Shown: positions 1-7,304, counted from the stretch's first letter. The stretch: DNA of 45,355 nt from Zoogloea oleivorans (GCF_008107625.1 NZ_SDKK01000002.1:310407-355761); one strand, 5' to 3'. The notes: generated from the sequence alone by a model not told the origin. Program-made: numbers and translations.

Positions 1-15
1 TTGATCAGGGGTTCC
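1..15 (+). mobile_element. Right end of an IS5-family element (partial)
   Basis: The first 15 bases are identical to the right end of the complete IS5-family element at 39541-40705, and the next bases, ctaga, also match the sequence after that copy. The CTAG at 16-19 is then the target-site copy. The window therefore starts inside a second, same-orientation copy of this element, the rest of which lies outside. Such a start is also typical of an assembly break at a multi-copy repeat. Confidence 0.8.
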
Positions 16-200
16 CTAGAGTTGTCGGGAAGTTATTATACGGACCGAAGGACCACTGGCAGAATTCGGTTGCAGCAGTTCAGCAAGGAAATCAAAACGG
101 ACGTTTCTTATTATTAATTTTTTCTAGCGGCAACACCCGGATACAAATCAACGGAGAAATTGGCGACGAGAACACCACACAACATAATCATAATATGTAG
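16..200 (+). pseudogene. 3' stub of an unidentified gene cut by IS5
   Basis: Directly after the IS5 end, two forward frames stay open: one of 32 codons to a TAA at 115-117, starting with the codon at 19-21, and one of 59 codons to a TAG at 198-200, starting with the codon at 21-23. The stretch is more AT-rich than the rest of the left part of the window. Either frame could be the end of a gene interrupted by the IS. I do not recognise the product and cannot decide between the frames. Confidence 0.3.
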
Positions 201-277
201 AAGTTCAGATTTTATCTGACAGTAGGGTTCTACCGGCGATTGGGTTACCCGTTGTGATAGAGGGGCGAATCGTCATT

Positions 278-307
278 AAAAACCGCGCGAGTGGCGGCTT
301 TCTGTTT
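278..307 (+). terminator. Probable intrinsic terminator
   Basis: A short hairpin (CCGC, loop GCGAGTG, GCGG) is flanked by an A run at 278-282 and by CTTTCTGTTT. It could end the truncated gene on its left. The stem is only 4 bp with A/T extension, so strength is uncertain. Confidence 0.4.
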
Positions 308-774
308 GTATATCGGCTGTTCAGTAATCACACGCCGACCGACGGCTATGGCCGATCAGCAGCCATATACGGCCGCCCTCCACGATGCCTCCGCCGGCAG
401 ACCCCAGCAGGGGGTCGATGAGTCCGGCACGGGTTTCGGCTTCGTGCACAGGGAACGTTGCACGCCTGTTACTCCGGCTCCACGTTCACAAAGCTGCGAG
501 GCCCATAGCGCACACCGCCCCTTCCGCCAGCAAGGTGCTCGAGAGCCCCTCCGAGGTACTCCCTCCTCTCTCCGAAGCCCTCCGCTCCCCCTCCCGAACA
601 GCCCTGCCCATACCCCGCACTGCTCGGGTCCATATCCCGGACCGCCCGCCCCTGTCCGAATGCTGCTCGTGAGGGGTTCCGCGAGTGGCCGGCCCTGTCG
701 GCGGGATAGGGGCCGGCTGTCCCGTCAGCACTCGCGAGACACCCGCGGACAGGGCCGGCCACGGGGCGGGGTGC
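308..774. other. Non-coding stretch, no gene recognised
   Basis: Open frames exist on both strands here, but they are rich in Pro, Arg and Ser, have no good ribosome binding site and resemble no family I know. They look like by-products of the C-rich composition. The only structure seen is the long inverted repeat at 685-762. Confidence 0.45.
685..762. repeat. Long inverted repeat 3' of the unknown gene
   Basis: The 15-mer GTGGCCGGCCCTGTC at 685-699 has a perfect reverse complement at 748-762. After one mismatch the pairing goes on for five more base pairs (701-705 with 742-746). The remaining loop of about 36 nt again contains GGCCGG and a CTCGCGAG palindrome. It lies 13 bp beyond the stop codon of the gene at 775-1242, so it may act as that gene's 3' hairpin or be a REP-like repeated element. 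There is no T run. Confidence 0.65.
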
Positions 775-1242
775 TCAGGCGGCCGGTTTGGCGGGGGTGC
801 GCGGCTTGCGGGAGAGGCGGGTCTGCATGGCGTCCCGGAGGGTATCCAGGGCGGTGCCCTTGCCGCCGACCTTGGCCAGGGCGTAGCCGTCGAAGGAGGC
901 GCTCATGATGTCGCTGCCGAGGGCCAGTTCGGTGTCGTCGGTGCGGTCGGTGAGGGTGCGCAGGCGCTGCTGGAGCGAGCGCAGGGCGTCGAGGGCAACG
1001 ATGTCCTGCTGGAGTCCGGCGAGATCGAAATTGCCGGGCACGATGCCGGGGTTCTGGCGCAGCACCAGTTCGGTCTGGCGGCAGAAGACTTCGGATTTGT
1101 CGCCCATCTTGATGGCTGTGCGGCGCTCGTCGGCGGAGAGCGTGATGAGGATGCCGAGCTTGGCTTCGAGCACCGCGAGGGCGCCGTCGATGGCTTCGAG
1201 ATCAGCGGGGGAGAATTCGATGGCAACGAGGTTCTGGGTCAT
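775..1242 (-). CDS. Hypothetical protein, 155 aa
   Basis: I do not recognise a named family. The product is soluble and largely helical in appearance, with no signal peptide or membrane segment, and it ends in a basic, Pro/Ala-rich tail. It seems a real gene: AAGGAG lies 7 nt before the ATG at 1242, codon use fits the high-GC background, and upstream there is a perfect 9-bp inverted repeat (1279-1304) well placed for a repressor. It is separated from gdx (stop at 1475) by 232 bp on the same strand, so it probably has its own promoter. No function is proposed. Confidence 0.65.
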   Translation of the reverse strand: MTQNLVAIEFSPADLEAIDGALAVLEAKLGILITLSADERRTAIKMGDKSEVFCRQTELVLRQNPGIVPGNFDLAGLQQDIVALDALRSLQQRLRTLTDRTDDTELALGSDIMSASFDGYALAKVGGKGTALDTLRDAMQTRLSRKPRTPAKPAA

Positions 1243-1278
1243 GAGGAGGCTCCTTGGCGTTGATGAGATCGCAAACTA

Positions 1279-1304
1279 ATGACATCTTATTGCGCAGATG
1301 TCAT
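1279..1304 (-). promoter_or_regulatory. Palindromic operator candidate
   Basis: ATGACATCT (1279-1287), 8 nt spacer, AGATGTCAT (1296-1304): a perfect 9-bp inverted repeat 36 bp upstream of the start codon at 1242. Size and spacing suit a dimeric repressor (TetR/GntR/MarR-like), but no regulator gene lies beside it. The rest of the gap, 1305-1474, shows nothing I can name. Confidence 0.5.
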
Positions 1305-1474
1305 CTTTAAAAGCCGCCGATCTTACCGCAGAAAGATGCTTACGACATCACCCGGAAACGGGAGGCATCCCGTCCTGAAATAGCGTGACACTTCCCGCGA
1401 TCCCGGCAAAACCAAGCATCAACAAGCGTTCGCCCATCCCGCCTTTCACCGCCCTCAACCAGCAGCAAGCATTC

Positions 1475-1795
1475 TCATGCGGGCGAAGACAGTTTGAGGC
1501 CAACAATCCCTGCCACGATCAGCCCAAGGCTGAGCACGCGCACGAGCGATGCGGGTTCGCCCAGCAAGGTCATGCCGATGACGGCCGTACCGACGGCCCC
1601 GATGCCGACCCACACCGCGTAGGCAGTGCCAACGGGCAAATCCCGCATCGCCCAACTGAGCAGCCCCAGGCTGACGAGGAACGCCACCGCGGTGCCCACC
1701 GAAGGCCACAGGCGCGTGAAGCCTTCGGTGTATTTGAGGCCAACGGCCCACGCAACCTCAAACAGTCCGGCCACAAATAGAACAATCCAGTTCAT
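1475..1795 (-). CDS. gdx: Guanidinium exporter Gdx (SugE), SMR family
   Basis: A 106-residue inner-membrane protein with four hydrophobic helices, the usual size for small multidrug resistance proteins. The start [20 protein letters not shown] resembles E. coli Gdx, including the conserved Glu13 of the first helix that binds proton and guanidinium. Two ATGs further upstream (1816, 1807) are in frame, but the third ATG (1795) has GGAG six nt before it and gives the family's N terminus, so it is chosen. The leader carries a guanidine-II riboswitch whose second hairpin ends at the first of these ATGs. This makes export of guanidinium much more likely than quaternary-ammonium efflux. It appears to be a single-gene unit. 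Confidence 0.93.
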   Translation of the reverse strand: MNWIVLFVAGLFEVAWAVGLKYTEGFTRLWPSVGTAVAFLVSLGLLSWAMRDLPVGTAYAVWVGIGAVGTAVIGMTLLGEPASLVRVLSLGLIVAGIVGLKLSSPA

Positions 1796-1816
1796 CAGGT
1801 TCTCCATTAATGTCAT

Positions 1817-1859
1817 GGGGCCGTCCCCGATGAAGCATGAGCAGCAAGGTCGTCCCTGC
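1817..1859 (-). promoter_or_regulatory. Guanidine-II riboswitch (mini-ykkC)
   Basis: Read on the minus strand, two small hairpins with ACGR tetraloops lie just upstream of gdx. The first is GCAGGG-ACGA-CCTTGC (1859-1844), the second GGGG-ACGG-CCCC (1828-1817), 15 nt apart. Paired stem-loops with ACGR loops closed by G/C pairs are the signature of the mini-ykkC class, which binds guanidinium and turns on gdx/sugE. The second hairpin ends 21 nt before the chosen start codon, which suits translational control of ribosome access. Confidence 0.88.
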
Positions 1860-1926
1860 TTCCACCCACCGCCGCCATGGCAGTGAGGAATTCCGTTCAG
1901 GTTGGTGAGCGCGTGGCAGCTGCGGC

Positions 1927-2112
1927 TCAGGGTTGAAGCTTACCGCCGATGTCGACGGACTGACCAGTCGGGCGCTGGTCAGGCGAAAGTGGATGAGGGA
2001 TACGGCCATCGTCATAGGACTTGATGATCCGGGCAATCACGATGTGATACTCGCGAACAATGCAATGAAGTTCTTCAAGCCGCAGCTCGGCGAACTGTTT
2101 GGGCAGGTACAT
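1927..2112 (-). pseudogene. N-terminal fragment, PaiB/FMN-binding-like
   Basis: From an ATG at 2112 with AAGGA 7 nt before it, the first ~22 residues (MYLPKQFAELRLEELHCIVR) look like the start of PaiB-type FMN-binding regulators. After that the frame loses resemblance and stops at residue 61, whereas the family is around 200 residues long. It is best read as a truncated remnant whose ribosome binding site has survived. The assignment rests on one short N-terminal match. Confidence 0.4.
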
Positions 2113-2115
2113 GTG

Positions 2116-2274
2116 GCGGTCCTTTCTGTTCGATCGATCAGCCACTACCCGAGCTTTTTCAGTGGCAATCCGCTTCAGCAACTCCCCCGCCGGCTCCAGA
2201 ATCAGCCCGCGCAGCTTCTGGATGCCACCAGGAGCGGTGGCGATAAAGTCGAGGTGGTCGGGCAGGTGGCTGAT
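2116..2274 (-). pseudogene. Remnant of type I restriction specificity subunit HsdS
   Basis: About 50 codons read DHLDFIATAPGGIQKLRGLI followed by a stretch ending in ELLKRIATEKARVV. This is the conserved N-terminal block of HsdS proteins. The usual linker between LIL and ASELLKRI (about 19 residues, of the type LAVRGKLVPQDPNDEP) is missing, so there is an internal deletion. No hsdM, hsdR or other part of hsdS is present, and the frame runs straight into the PaiB-like fragment. It is a relic of a lost restriction system. Confidence 0.5.
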
Positions 2275-2561
2275 TTTCCATGTAGCCCCAAGCCTCAAAT
2301 TGGGGCTTGAGCTTCGGGTCGTCTTTGAAGCCCTGGAAGTAGACGTATTAGGGGGCCAGATCCCGACTGTTGGGCCAGACGATGGTCTTCAGTTCGTCAT
2401 CTATGCTGACTTGGCGGAAGAAGTCCGATTTCCCGGAGTGACTGGAATACGCCTTGCCCCAGCGCATCGGTCAAATCGGCAATTCCCTTCTGTCCGTTAT
2501 TGAAGCTGACAGCGAGCGTGTAGTCGTGCAGATATTCGGCCGCGGTGATGTGCAGGATCAT
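2272..2561 (-). pseudogene. DUF2442 protein, frameshifted and with an internal stop
   Basis: From ATG 2561 the frame begins MILHITAAEYLHDYTLAVSF, the normal start of DUF2442 proteins, then goes out of frame after FQSLREI. In another frame the family sequence goes on with SDFFRQVSIDDELKTIVWPN, meets a TAA where the family has DLAPEYxYFQ, and then reads YVYFQGFKDDPKLKPQFEAW. One indel and one nonsense change therefore separate it from an intact gene. Its start is 4 nt after the stop of the DUF4160 frame, the usual DUF4160-DUF2442 gene order, in which the pair is often taken to be a toxin-antitoxin-like module. Confidence 0.7.
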
Positions 2562-2565
2562 GGCT

Positions 2566-2820
2566 TTACTCCAGCGGCTGAATGGGGTGCGGCATCTGGG
2601 ACTGACGGCACAGTTCCCAATCGTTCATCAGTTCGGCCTGGTGCAGCTCACGCCATTCGAACACGTGCCGCAGTGCGCGCGGCGGAAACTTGCCTTCGAC
2701 GATATGGGCTCCAACTTTCGCGGACATATACCCCGACGATGGAAGTTGAAGGAGCATCAAGCCGCGCCTGAGAATGATGCGAATGGCACATTTTTTAGTA
2801 GAAGGTACGCACTCAGCCAT
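2566..2820 (-). pseudogene. DUF4160 protein with degraded N-terminal half
   Basis: The C-terminal half, from VEGKFPPRALRHVFEWRELH through NDWELCRQSQ and ending in PIQPLE, is a clear DUF4160 match. In the N-terminal half the family's HxPPHFH signature is absent in this frame, and a degenerate trace of it (DAPSTSI) appears in a neighbouring frame. Compensating frameshifts have probably scrambled residues 5-35 while leaving an open frame of 84 codons. The start ATG at 2820 sits 3 nt after an 8-bp inverted repeat. Its partner DUF2442 is also broken, so the pair is dead or nearly so. Confidence 0.55.
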
Positions 2821-2823
2821 GCG

Positions 2824-2847
2824 TTTTATCGTCTTTGGCCGATAAAA
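2824..2847. promoter_or_regulatory. Inverted repeat between divergent genes
   Basis: TTTTATCG (2824-2831) and CGATAAAA (2840-2847) form a perfect 8-bp inverted repeat with an 8-nt spacer. It lies between the DUF4160 frame (minus) and the GIY-YIG-like gene (plus) and could be the old operator of the DUF4160-DUF2442 pair or serve both directions. Confidence 0.45.
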
Positions 2848-2887
2848 TACCGTCCTCCTGTCAGCCCTTACCTCTAACAGTCCATCG

Positions 2888-3487
2888 ATGTTCAAGAAGA
2901 TCAAAAAATGGTTTCTCCGACCGAAAAACCCTGCCGGGAATGTCTATTACGCCAAACTTAGAACTCCACAGGGGGATTTCTACAAACTAGGGTATACGAG
3001 TAAGCCCAGTTTGGTGGAACGCATGGCTTACGGAAATAGCGGCGACGAGAAATTGATTAACCATCAGTTTTTCTTCACTTTCTGCGAAGACGCCTGGGAT
3101 GTTGAGCAGACGTTACTTGAGCATTTTGATAAGCAACGCGCATTCGGGAGGTTCAGCAACGACCCGAAGATGCCCCTGAGTGGCAGAGGTCAATCCGAGT
3201 TGTTCGTCTGCGATGTACTAGGTCTGGATGAGGACCTTTACAGACTACCGGACGAAGATACGTTAAAGGCGATACGAGACAACGCAGACGAGGCTGGCGC
3301 CGGGTGCTTATTTATTCTAATCGGCTTAATTTTAATCCCATTCACATTGGGAATTTCGCTATTTTTTATTCTGGGAGGAATATCGGGAATATTTGGTAAA
3401 AAGGAGCAGCCAGTGTTTGAATTTAGAACCCGACCGGTTCATCCACCAGCTATCCAGAAGCTAATTGACGCGCTAAATCGTGGTTAA
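2888..3487 (+). CDS. GIY-YIG-like (T5orf172-type) protein with C-terminal membrane hairpin
   Basis: Residues ~18-112 (YYAKLRTPQGDFYKLGYTSK, a conserved-looking WDVEQTLLEHF helix, a C-terminal SELFVCDVLGL strand) resemble the T5orf172/MUG113 branch of the GIY-YIG nuclease superfamily. Residues ~137-165 are a strongly hydrophobic stretch, probably two short membrane-crossing helices, followed by a 30-residue polar tail. A nuclease-like head on a membrane anchor is unusual. No strong ribosome binding site precedes ATG 2888. The gene is clearly more AT-rich than its surroundings, which with the fragments next to it suggests horizontal gain. Catalytic activity is not shown; the family call is by pattern only. 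Confidence 0.6.
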   Translation: MFKKIKKWFLRPKNPAGNVYYAKLRTPQGDFYKLGYTSKPSLVERMAYGNSGDEKLINHQFFFTFCEDAWDVEQTLLEHFDKQRAFGRFSNDPKMPLSGRGQSELFVCDVLGLDEDLYRLPDEDTLKAIRDNADEAGAGCLFILIGLILIPFTLGISLFFILGGISGIFGKKEQPVFEFRTRPVHPPAIQKLIDALNRG

Positions 3488-3616
3488 AAGTACGGGAGGG
3501 GTACTGAAAATGATGGATACAGACTCCAACTTTCGACGTCATACTCCCCTACGATGAAAATTGAACCCGCCCCCTGACTGCCGTTCAGGCAGCGCAACTC
3601 GACAAGGACGCTCACT

Positions 3617-4102
3617 CTACTGCCACTGTTGCAGACGCTGATGGCATTCCACTTGGGGCAAGCGGGCACCATGCTGCAGCATGGCACGCAATGCCTCTGC
3701 TGCGCGTACCGGTGCAATCAGGGTGTGGGCGACGAGCTGGTCCAGTAGCCAGAGCACGCCAAATACCTGAATGCCATCTTTGCTGGCTTGTTTACGTAGC
3801 TTGCCATCGCCAGTAAGCAGAGGGTGGCCAGTCTGCTGGGCCAGGTAATAGCAGGACACATCGGCCAACGAGCTATTACCATGCGCGCCCATCAACGTGA
3901 AAAGTTCGGCGACAGCACCTTCGTTTAATGTCTCGACCTGCAAGCCCCGTTCGATGAGCATCCCCTGCGGCAAGTCGGTCAGCTCATTCAAAACGAAGTC
4001 AGTACAGCACAATGTCAGGGGAAGCTGGAACAGCTCCACCAGCAAATCTGCATTGCGAAAATCGATCCAGATGTTGGTGTCACTGATATAGACCTTGGTC
4101 AT
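3617..4102 (-). CDS. PIN-domain protein, probable toxin or effector
   Basis: A 161-residue protein with the spaced acidic residues of a PIN ribonuclease: Asp8 in YISDTNIWIDF, Glu40 in VLNEL, Asp81 in LADVSCYYLA and Asp99 in LLTGDGKL. PIN domains of this type cut RNA in toxin-antitoxin modules. The ATG overlaps the stop of the Xre-ImmA/IrrE gene (ATGA), so the two are translationally coupled, with the presumed regulator upstream. No other partner gene is present. The role as toxin is inferred from context; the target RNA is unknown. Confidence 0.8.
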   Translation of the reverse strand: MTKVYISDTNIWIDFRNADLLVELFQLPLTLCCTDFVLNELTDLPQGMLIERGLQVETLNEGAVAELFTLMGAHGNSSLADVSCYYLAQQTGHPLLTGDGKLRKQASKDGIQVFGVLWLLDQLVAHTLIAPVRAAEALRAMLQHGARLPQVECHQRLQQWQ

Positions 4103-5157
4103 TGAATCCCCAGCGGACCAGTCAGGCTCGGATCAAGGGCACTCAGCGGTTGCTGTAGAAATTCGGCTGCTCTGGATTTACTGAAGAAGTCTTCGGCCAA
4201 CCCCCAGAACACCAGCGATTCGAAGCGCCGGGGGGTCTCGGGGGGCAGTGCTTCCGGCTCTTCTTTACGCCATCCGTTCTTGCTGAACTGAATCGTGCAG
4301 TACTGGTAACCGGCATCGCTGAGCAAGGCCAGATCTTTCAGGCGACGCAAGGCAGCAGCCATGGATAGGCCGTAATGCTGCTTCGCAATCAGCAGTTCGC
4401 GAGGATGAACCCGTGAACGCGGGTGCCCGCCAAAATCGGCAGTCACGCAGGAGGCGGGATACAGAAAAGCGCCGGCAAAGCGGTGGCAGCAGATTTCGAC
4501 GTCTTTCTCGCTCATGTCGGCCGGGAACTTCATGACCCAGTGGCCCAGTTCATGGGCAGCGGTAAAGCGCATGCGTTCGCCAGGGCGTTCCGCATTCAAG
4601 GCGATGAGGACGTGCTTGCCATCCTGAGTGGCCGCGCAGGCGCCGTCAAAGTCATCGGGGCCATGCAGCAGCGCGACTTTAATCCCACGTTCTTCGAGTA
4701 ATTCAGTCAGGTTGGCGATGGCATCTTCGCCGATTTGCCACTGTTCACGAAGCTGCTTGGCCGCTGCTTCAGCCTCGTCAAACGAAGTCACGGCAATCAT
4801 TTGCCGCCGGGTGACCGGAGTATCGATATCGGTGTGTTCGAAGCAGTTTTCCAGGGCGATATAGCGCTCCAGATGCTCCCGGATGCGCTCGGTTACCTGC
4901 TCTTGCCGATACTTCGGCATCTTGGCGAGTTTGCGAAATTCGAGCGGAGCCAACTCGACCACATTTGCCCGGAAAAAATACTCGGGACTTAGCTCCAGTG
5001 CCTTGGCAAGTTGCAGCAAGCGGGTGGAGTTGGGCGCAGCTTGCCCGCTTTCAAACTTGCTGAGGGCCTGCTTGGTAATGCCACCCATGCGTTGAGCAAG
5101 TGCGTCCAAGGTGTACCCCTTGAGCACCCGCGCTCGCCTGATGCGATCATGAATCAT
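4099..5157 (-). CDS. Xre-family regulator fused to ImmA/IrrE zinc peptidase domain (COG2856)
   Basis: 352 residues. The N-terminal ~65 residues form a helix-turn-helix of the Xre type (RARVLKGYTLDALAQRMGG, then a KQALSKFESG recognition helix). The C-terminal part holds the metallopeptidase motif HELGH (His202, Glu203, His206), with a FxGAFLYP block downstream. In IrrE/ImmA proteins such a domain cleaves a repressor. Longer starts are possible up to 5298, but ATG 5157 has GGGAG 5 nt upstream and begins directly with the HTH. The gene is the first of a two-gene unit with the PIN gene. The protein probably represses its own promoter through the inverted repeat at 5171-5205. Confidence 0.87.
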   Translation of the reverse strand: MIHDRIRRARVLKGYTLDALAQRMGGITKQALSKFESGQAAPNSTRLLQLAKALELSPEYFFRANVVELAPLEFRKLAKMPKYRQEQVTERIREHLERYIALENCFEHTDIDTPVTRRQMIAVTSFDEAEAAAKQLREQWQIGEDAIANLTELLEERGIKVALLHGPDDFDGACAATQDGKHVLIALNAERPGERMRFTAAHELGHWVMKFPADMSEKDVEICCHRFAGAFLYPASCVTADFGGHPRSRVHPRELLIAKQHYGLSMAAALRRLKDLALLSDAGYQYCTIQFSKNGWRKEEPEALPPETPRRFESLVFWGLAEDFFSKSRAAEFLQQPLSALDPSLTGPLGIQ

Positions 5158-5170
5158 GGCCACTCCCAAA

Positions 5171-5205
5171 GTTGACAACCAATGAATTATAAATGACTTG
5201 TCAAC
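5171..5205 (-). promoter_or_regulatory. Promoter with palindromic operator for the Xre-PIN unit
   Basis: GTTGACAA (5171-5178) and TTGTCAAC (5198-5205) form a perfect inverted repeat around a TATAAT box (minus strand, 5191-5186). The start codon is at 5157, so the -10 box lies inside the operator and binding would block transcription. The gap further left, to the next gene at 5442, shows nothing recognisable. Confidence 0.65.
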
Positions 5206-5441
5206 CTCCCAATGGCTGGCCTGGCACTTTCCCTCTTTACTTGTTGGCCAGGTGTGTCGCTGCTGCGTCGAGTTCGTCGGCATCATGCCCCGCTCCACAT
5301 AAAGCCCCCTGCCCCTTGATCTGCAAGGAAAACCAGCCTGAGAGCATTAGCCTTGTGGCTTGCGGCACCCCGCCATTCCGCCGCTCAGCCTTCGAAAACC
5401 CTCTCCCCCGATCATTCCTCCAGGCCACGCCTGGGGCGGGT

Positions 5442-6290
5442 TCATTGTCTGACGGTGCGCAGGCGCCGTGACAGGAGGAAGCCCATGCCCACCAAGCCTG
5501 CCGCCAGGCTGCCGGCCACGCCCGTCACGATGGTCTGGCGCCCCTGGGCGGCAGCGTAGAGTTCACGGGCGTTGCTCAGTTCGCAGACATGGGACGTGCT
5601 CAGCCCGTCCTTCTTTTGCACCTCGCGCAGGTGCCACTTCGGCGCCACCGGCAGGTTGCGGTTGCCGTACAGGTTGCCCTGGCTGATACGGCACACCTCC
5701 TCCCAGTAGGTCAGCGGATTTCTGGCGTAGGGCATCAGGTTCTTGAACCCCTTGTAGCTGTGCTCGGTGCATTTGTAGACCGGGGAGCAGCCGTCAAAAA
5801 GCTTCTGGTAGGGCGTGTCGGCCTGAAACAGCGCACCGTAACGCTCCCTGGCGGTGCTCACCGCCATGTCGCGCGACATCTTGATGTGGGACCCGGGCGT
5901 TTTGGGCGTGTTGTAACTGGGGTAGAAGATCGGATAGCGCTCGAAAGGCGGGTCCGGAGAGAACGCCGTCGTGGTGAGGCTGTAGGCCCACCAGGCGGCC
6001 GCGCAGCTCAGGACAAAGACACCGAGCTGTTTGACATTGAGGCCTGCACCCCCACCGCTCCCGCCGTAGTACCCGGGGGTGGTCGTGGTCTGATCGAAGG
6101 GATGGGTGCTGGGGGTCGGGTTGCCCAAACCGTAGTTCTCGTTGCGCATGCCATCGGCGATGGCTTGGGCATTGGCCTGGTTGGCCTTGGCCGTCCAGTA
6201 ATCGACGGACCCGGTCCCACCGTTCGACGCGATGTGGTTGGCCTCGTTGCCATACTGATTGGCTTGACCGTCGAAGTAGTTGTCGCTCAT
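5442..6290 (-). CDS. Hypothetical membrane protein, 282 aa
   Basis: I do not recognise the family. The first ~85 residues are polar and rich in Asn, Gly, Ala and Gln with no signal peptide. They are followed by one membrane segment (~residues 88-106, VFVLSCAAAWWAYSL), a ~145-residue region with five Cys (CSPVYKC, EEVC, HVCEL and others) that could pair in the periplasm, and a second membrane segment (~255-275) with a basic RRLRTVRQ end. This gives a loop exposed on one side of the membrane. There is no clear ribosome binding site at ATG 6290. It is a lone gene, divergent from the methyltransferase. Confidence 0.6.
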   Translation of the reverse strand: MSDNYFDGQANQYGNEANHIASNGGTGSVDYWTAKANQANAQAIADGMRNENYGLGNPTPSTHPFDQTTTTPGYYGGSGGGAGLNVKQLGVFVLSCAAAWWAYSLTTTAFSPDPPFERYPIFYPSYNTPKTPGSHIKMSRDMAVSTARERYGALFQADTPYQKLFDGCSPVYKCTEHSYKGFKNLMPYARNPLTYWEEVCRISQGNLYGNRNLPVAPKWHLREVQKKDGLSTSHVCELSNARELYAAAQGRQTIVTGVAGSLAAGLVGMGFLLSRRLRTVRQ

Positions 6291-6383
6291 ATAGTCGTCC
6301 CCGGATCCGGGCGCTCATTCTGACAGATTGCGCACCCGGATCAGCGACGGCACGCCGGTGCCCAACAACACATCCACGACTCT

Positions 6384-7304
6384 ATGCAAGCTTTACTCGA
6401 TGCCATCGCCACGATGCGCATGCCCACCGATGCCCAGCGCGTGTTCCACGGGCGGGGTGGTCTGCACCCCGGTTGCGAACACTGGACGCTGGACGTCTTT
6501 CCGCCGGTCTGGGTGTTGACCAGCTTTCAGCCGGCCACCGACGATGAGCTGGCCACCATCCACGCCGCCTTGTCGGCACGCTGGCAGCAACTGACCCCCG
6601 AACAGCCCCTGAACTGGGTCTACCAGTACCGCTATGAAGCCCGCGCCGATACGCGGCTGATGGCCGGCGGCGTTCCGGAGCCGCACGTGGTGACGGAACA
6701 CGGAACCCGCTTCCGGGTGCATCTGCTGCGCGGGCTGAATCATGGCTTCTTCCTGGACATGGCCGAGGGCCGGCGCTGGGTGCGCGAGCATGTGGCGGCC
6801 CGCCCCGGGCTCAAGGTGCTCAACCTGTTTGCCTACACCTGCTCTTTCTCCGTGGTGGCGCTGCAGGCGGGCGCCCGGCAGGTGGTCAACATGGACATGA
6901 GCGACGGTGCGCTGGCCATCGGGAAGCAGAACCATCAGCTCAACGGCGTCGCCGCCGGAGCCAGCTTCCTGCCCCATGACATCTTCGCCTCCTGGGGCAA
7001 GATCACCCGCGGCGGCCCGTATGGGTTAATCGTCCTCGACCCGCCCAGCTACCAAAAGGGCAGCTTCGTCGCCGAAAAGGATTACGCCCGCCTCCTGCGC
7101 CGCCTGCCCGACTTGCTGGCCCCCGGCGGGCACGCGTTGCTGTGCCTGAATTCACCCAAACTGGGGGTCGCCTTCCTGCAGGACCAGATGCAGGCCTTGG
7201 TGCCTCAATTGCGCTTTGAGCAGCGGGTGCCCAACCCGCCGGTGTTTGCCGACGTGTCGAGCGAGCGTTCGCTGAAGGTGCTGGTTTACAAGGCGCCTGA
7301 CTGA
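6384..7304 (+). CDS. Class I SAM-dependent methyltransferase, RlmI/RlmK-like (COG1092)
   Basis: 306 residues. The Rossmann fold starts with motif [20 protein letters not shown] (~residues 145-165), followed by the acidic strand end VNMDMS and the catalytic-loop motif [10 protein letters not shown] (~218-228). DPPS(F/Y) is typical of COG1092 enzymes that methylate 23S rRNA bases. The N-terminal ~120 residues do not look like the PUA domain of RlmI, so this is a shorter member and the exact target is unknown. The 3' end overlaps the convergent hybrid kinase by 19 bp. Confidence 0.8.
   Translation: MQALLDAIATMRMPTDAQRVFHGRGGLHPGCEHWTLDVFPPVWVLTSFQPATDDELATIHAALSARWQQLTPEQPLNWVYQYRYEARADTRLMAGGVPEPHVVTEHGTRFRVHLLRGLNHGFFLDMAEGRRWVREHVAARPGLKVLNLFAYTCSFSVVALQAGARQVVNMDMSDGALAIGKQNHQLNGVAAGASFLPHDIFASWGKITRGGPYGLIVLDPPSYQKGSFVAEKDYARLLRRLPDLLAPGGHALLCLNSPKLGVAFLQDQMQALVPQLRFEQRVPNPPVFADVSSERSLKVLVYKAPD

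Noticed and set aside
1475-1816. Upstream ATGs at 1816 and 1807 as the gdx start
   Set aside because: They abut the second riboswitch hairpin, have no ribosome binding site of their own and would add a six-residue extension not seen in Gdx proteins.
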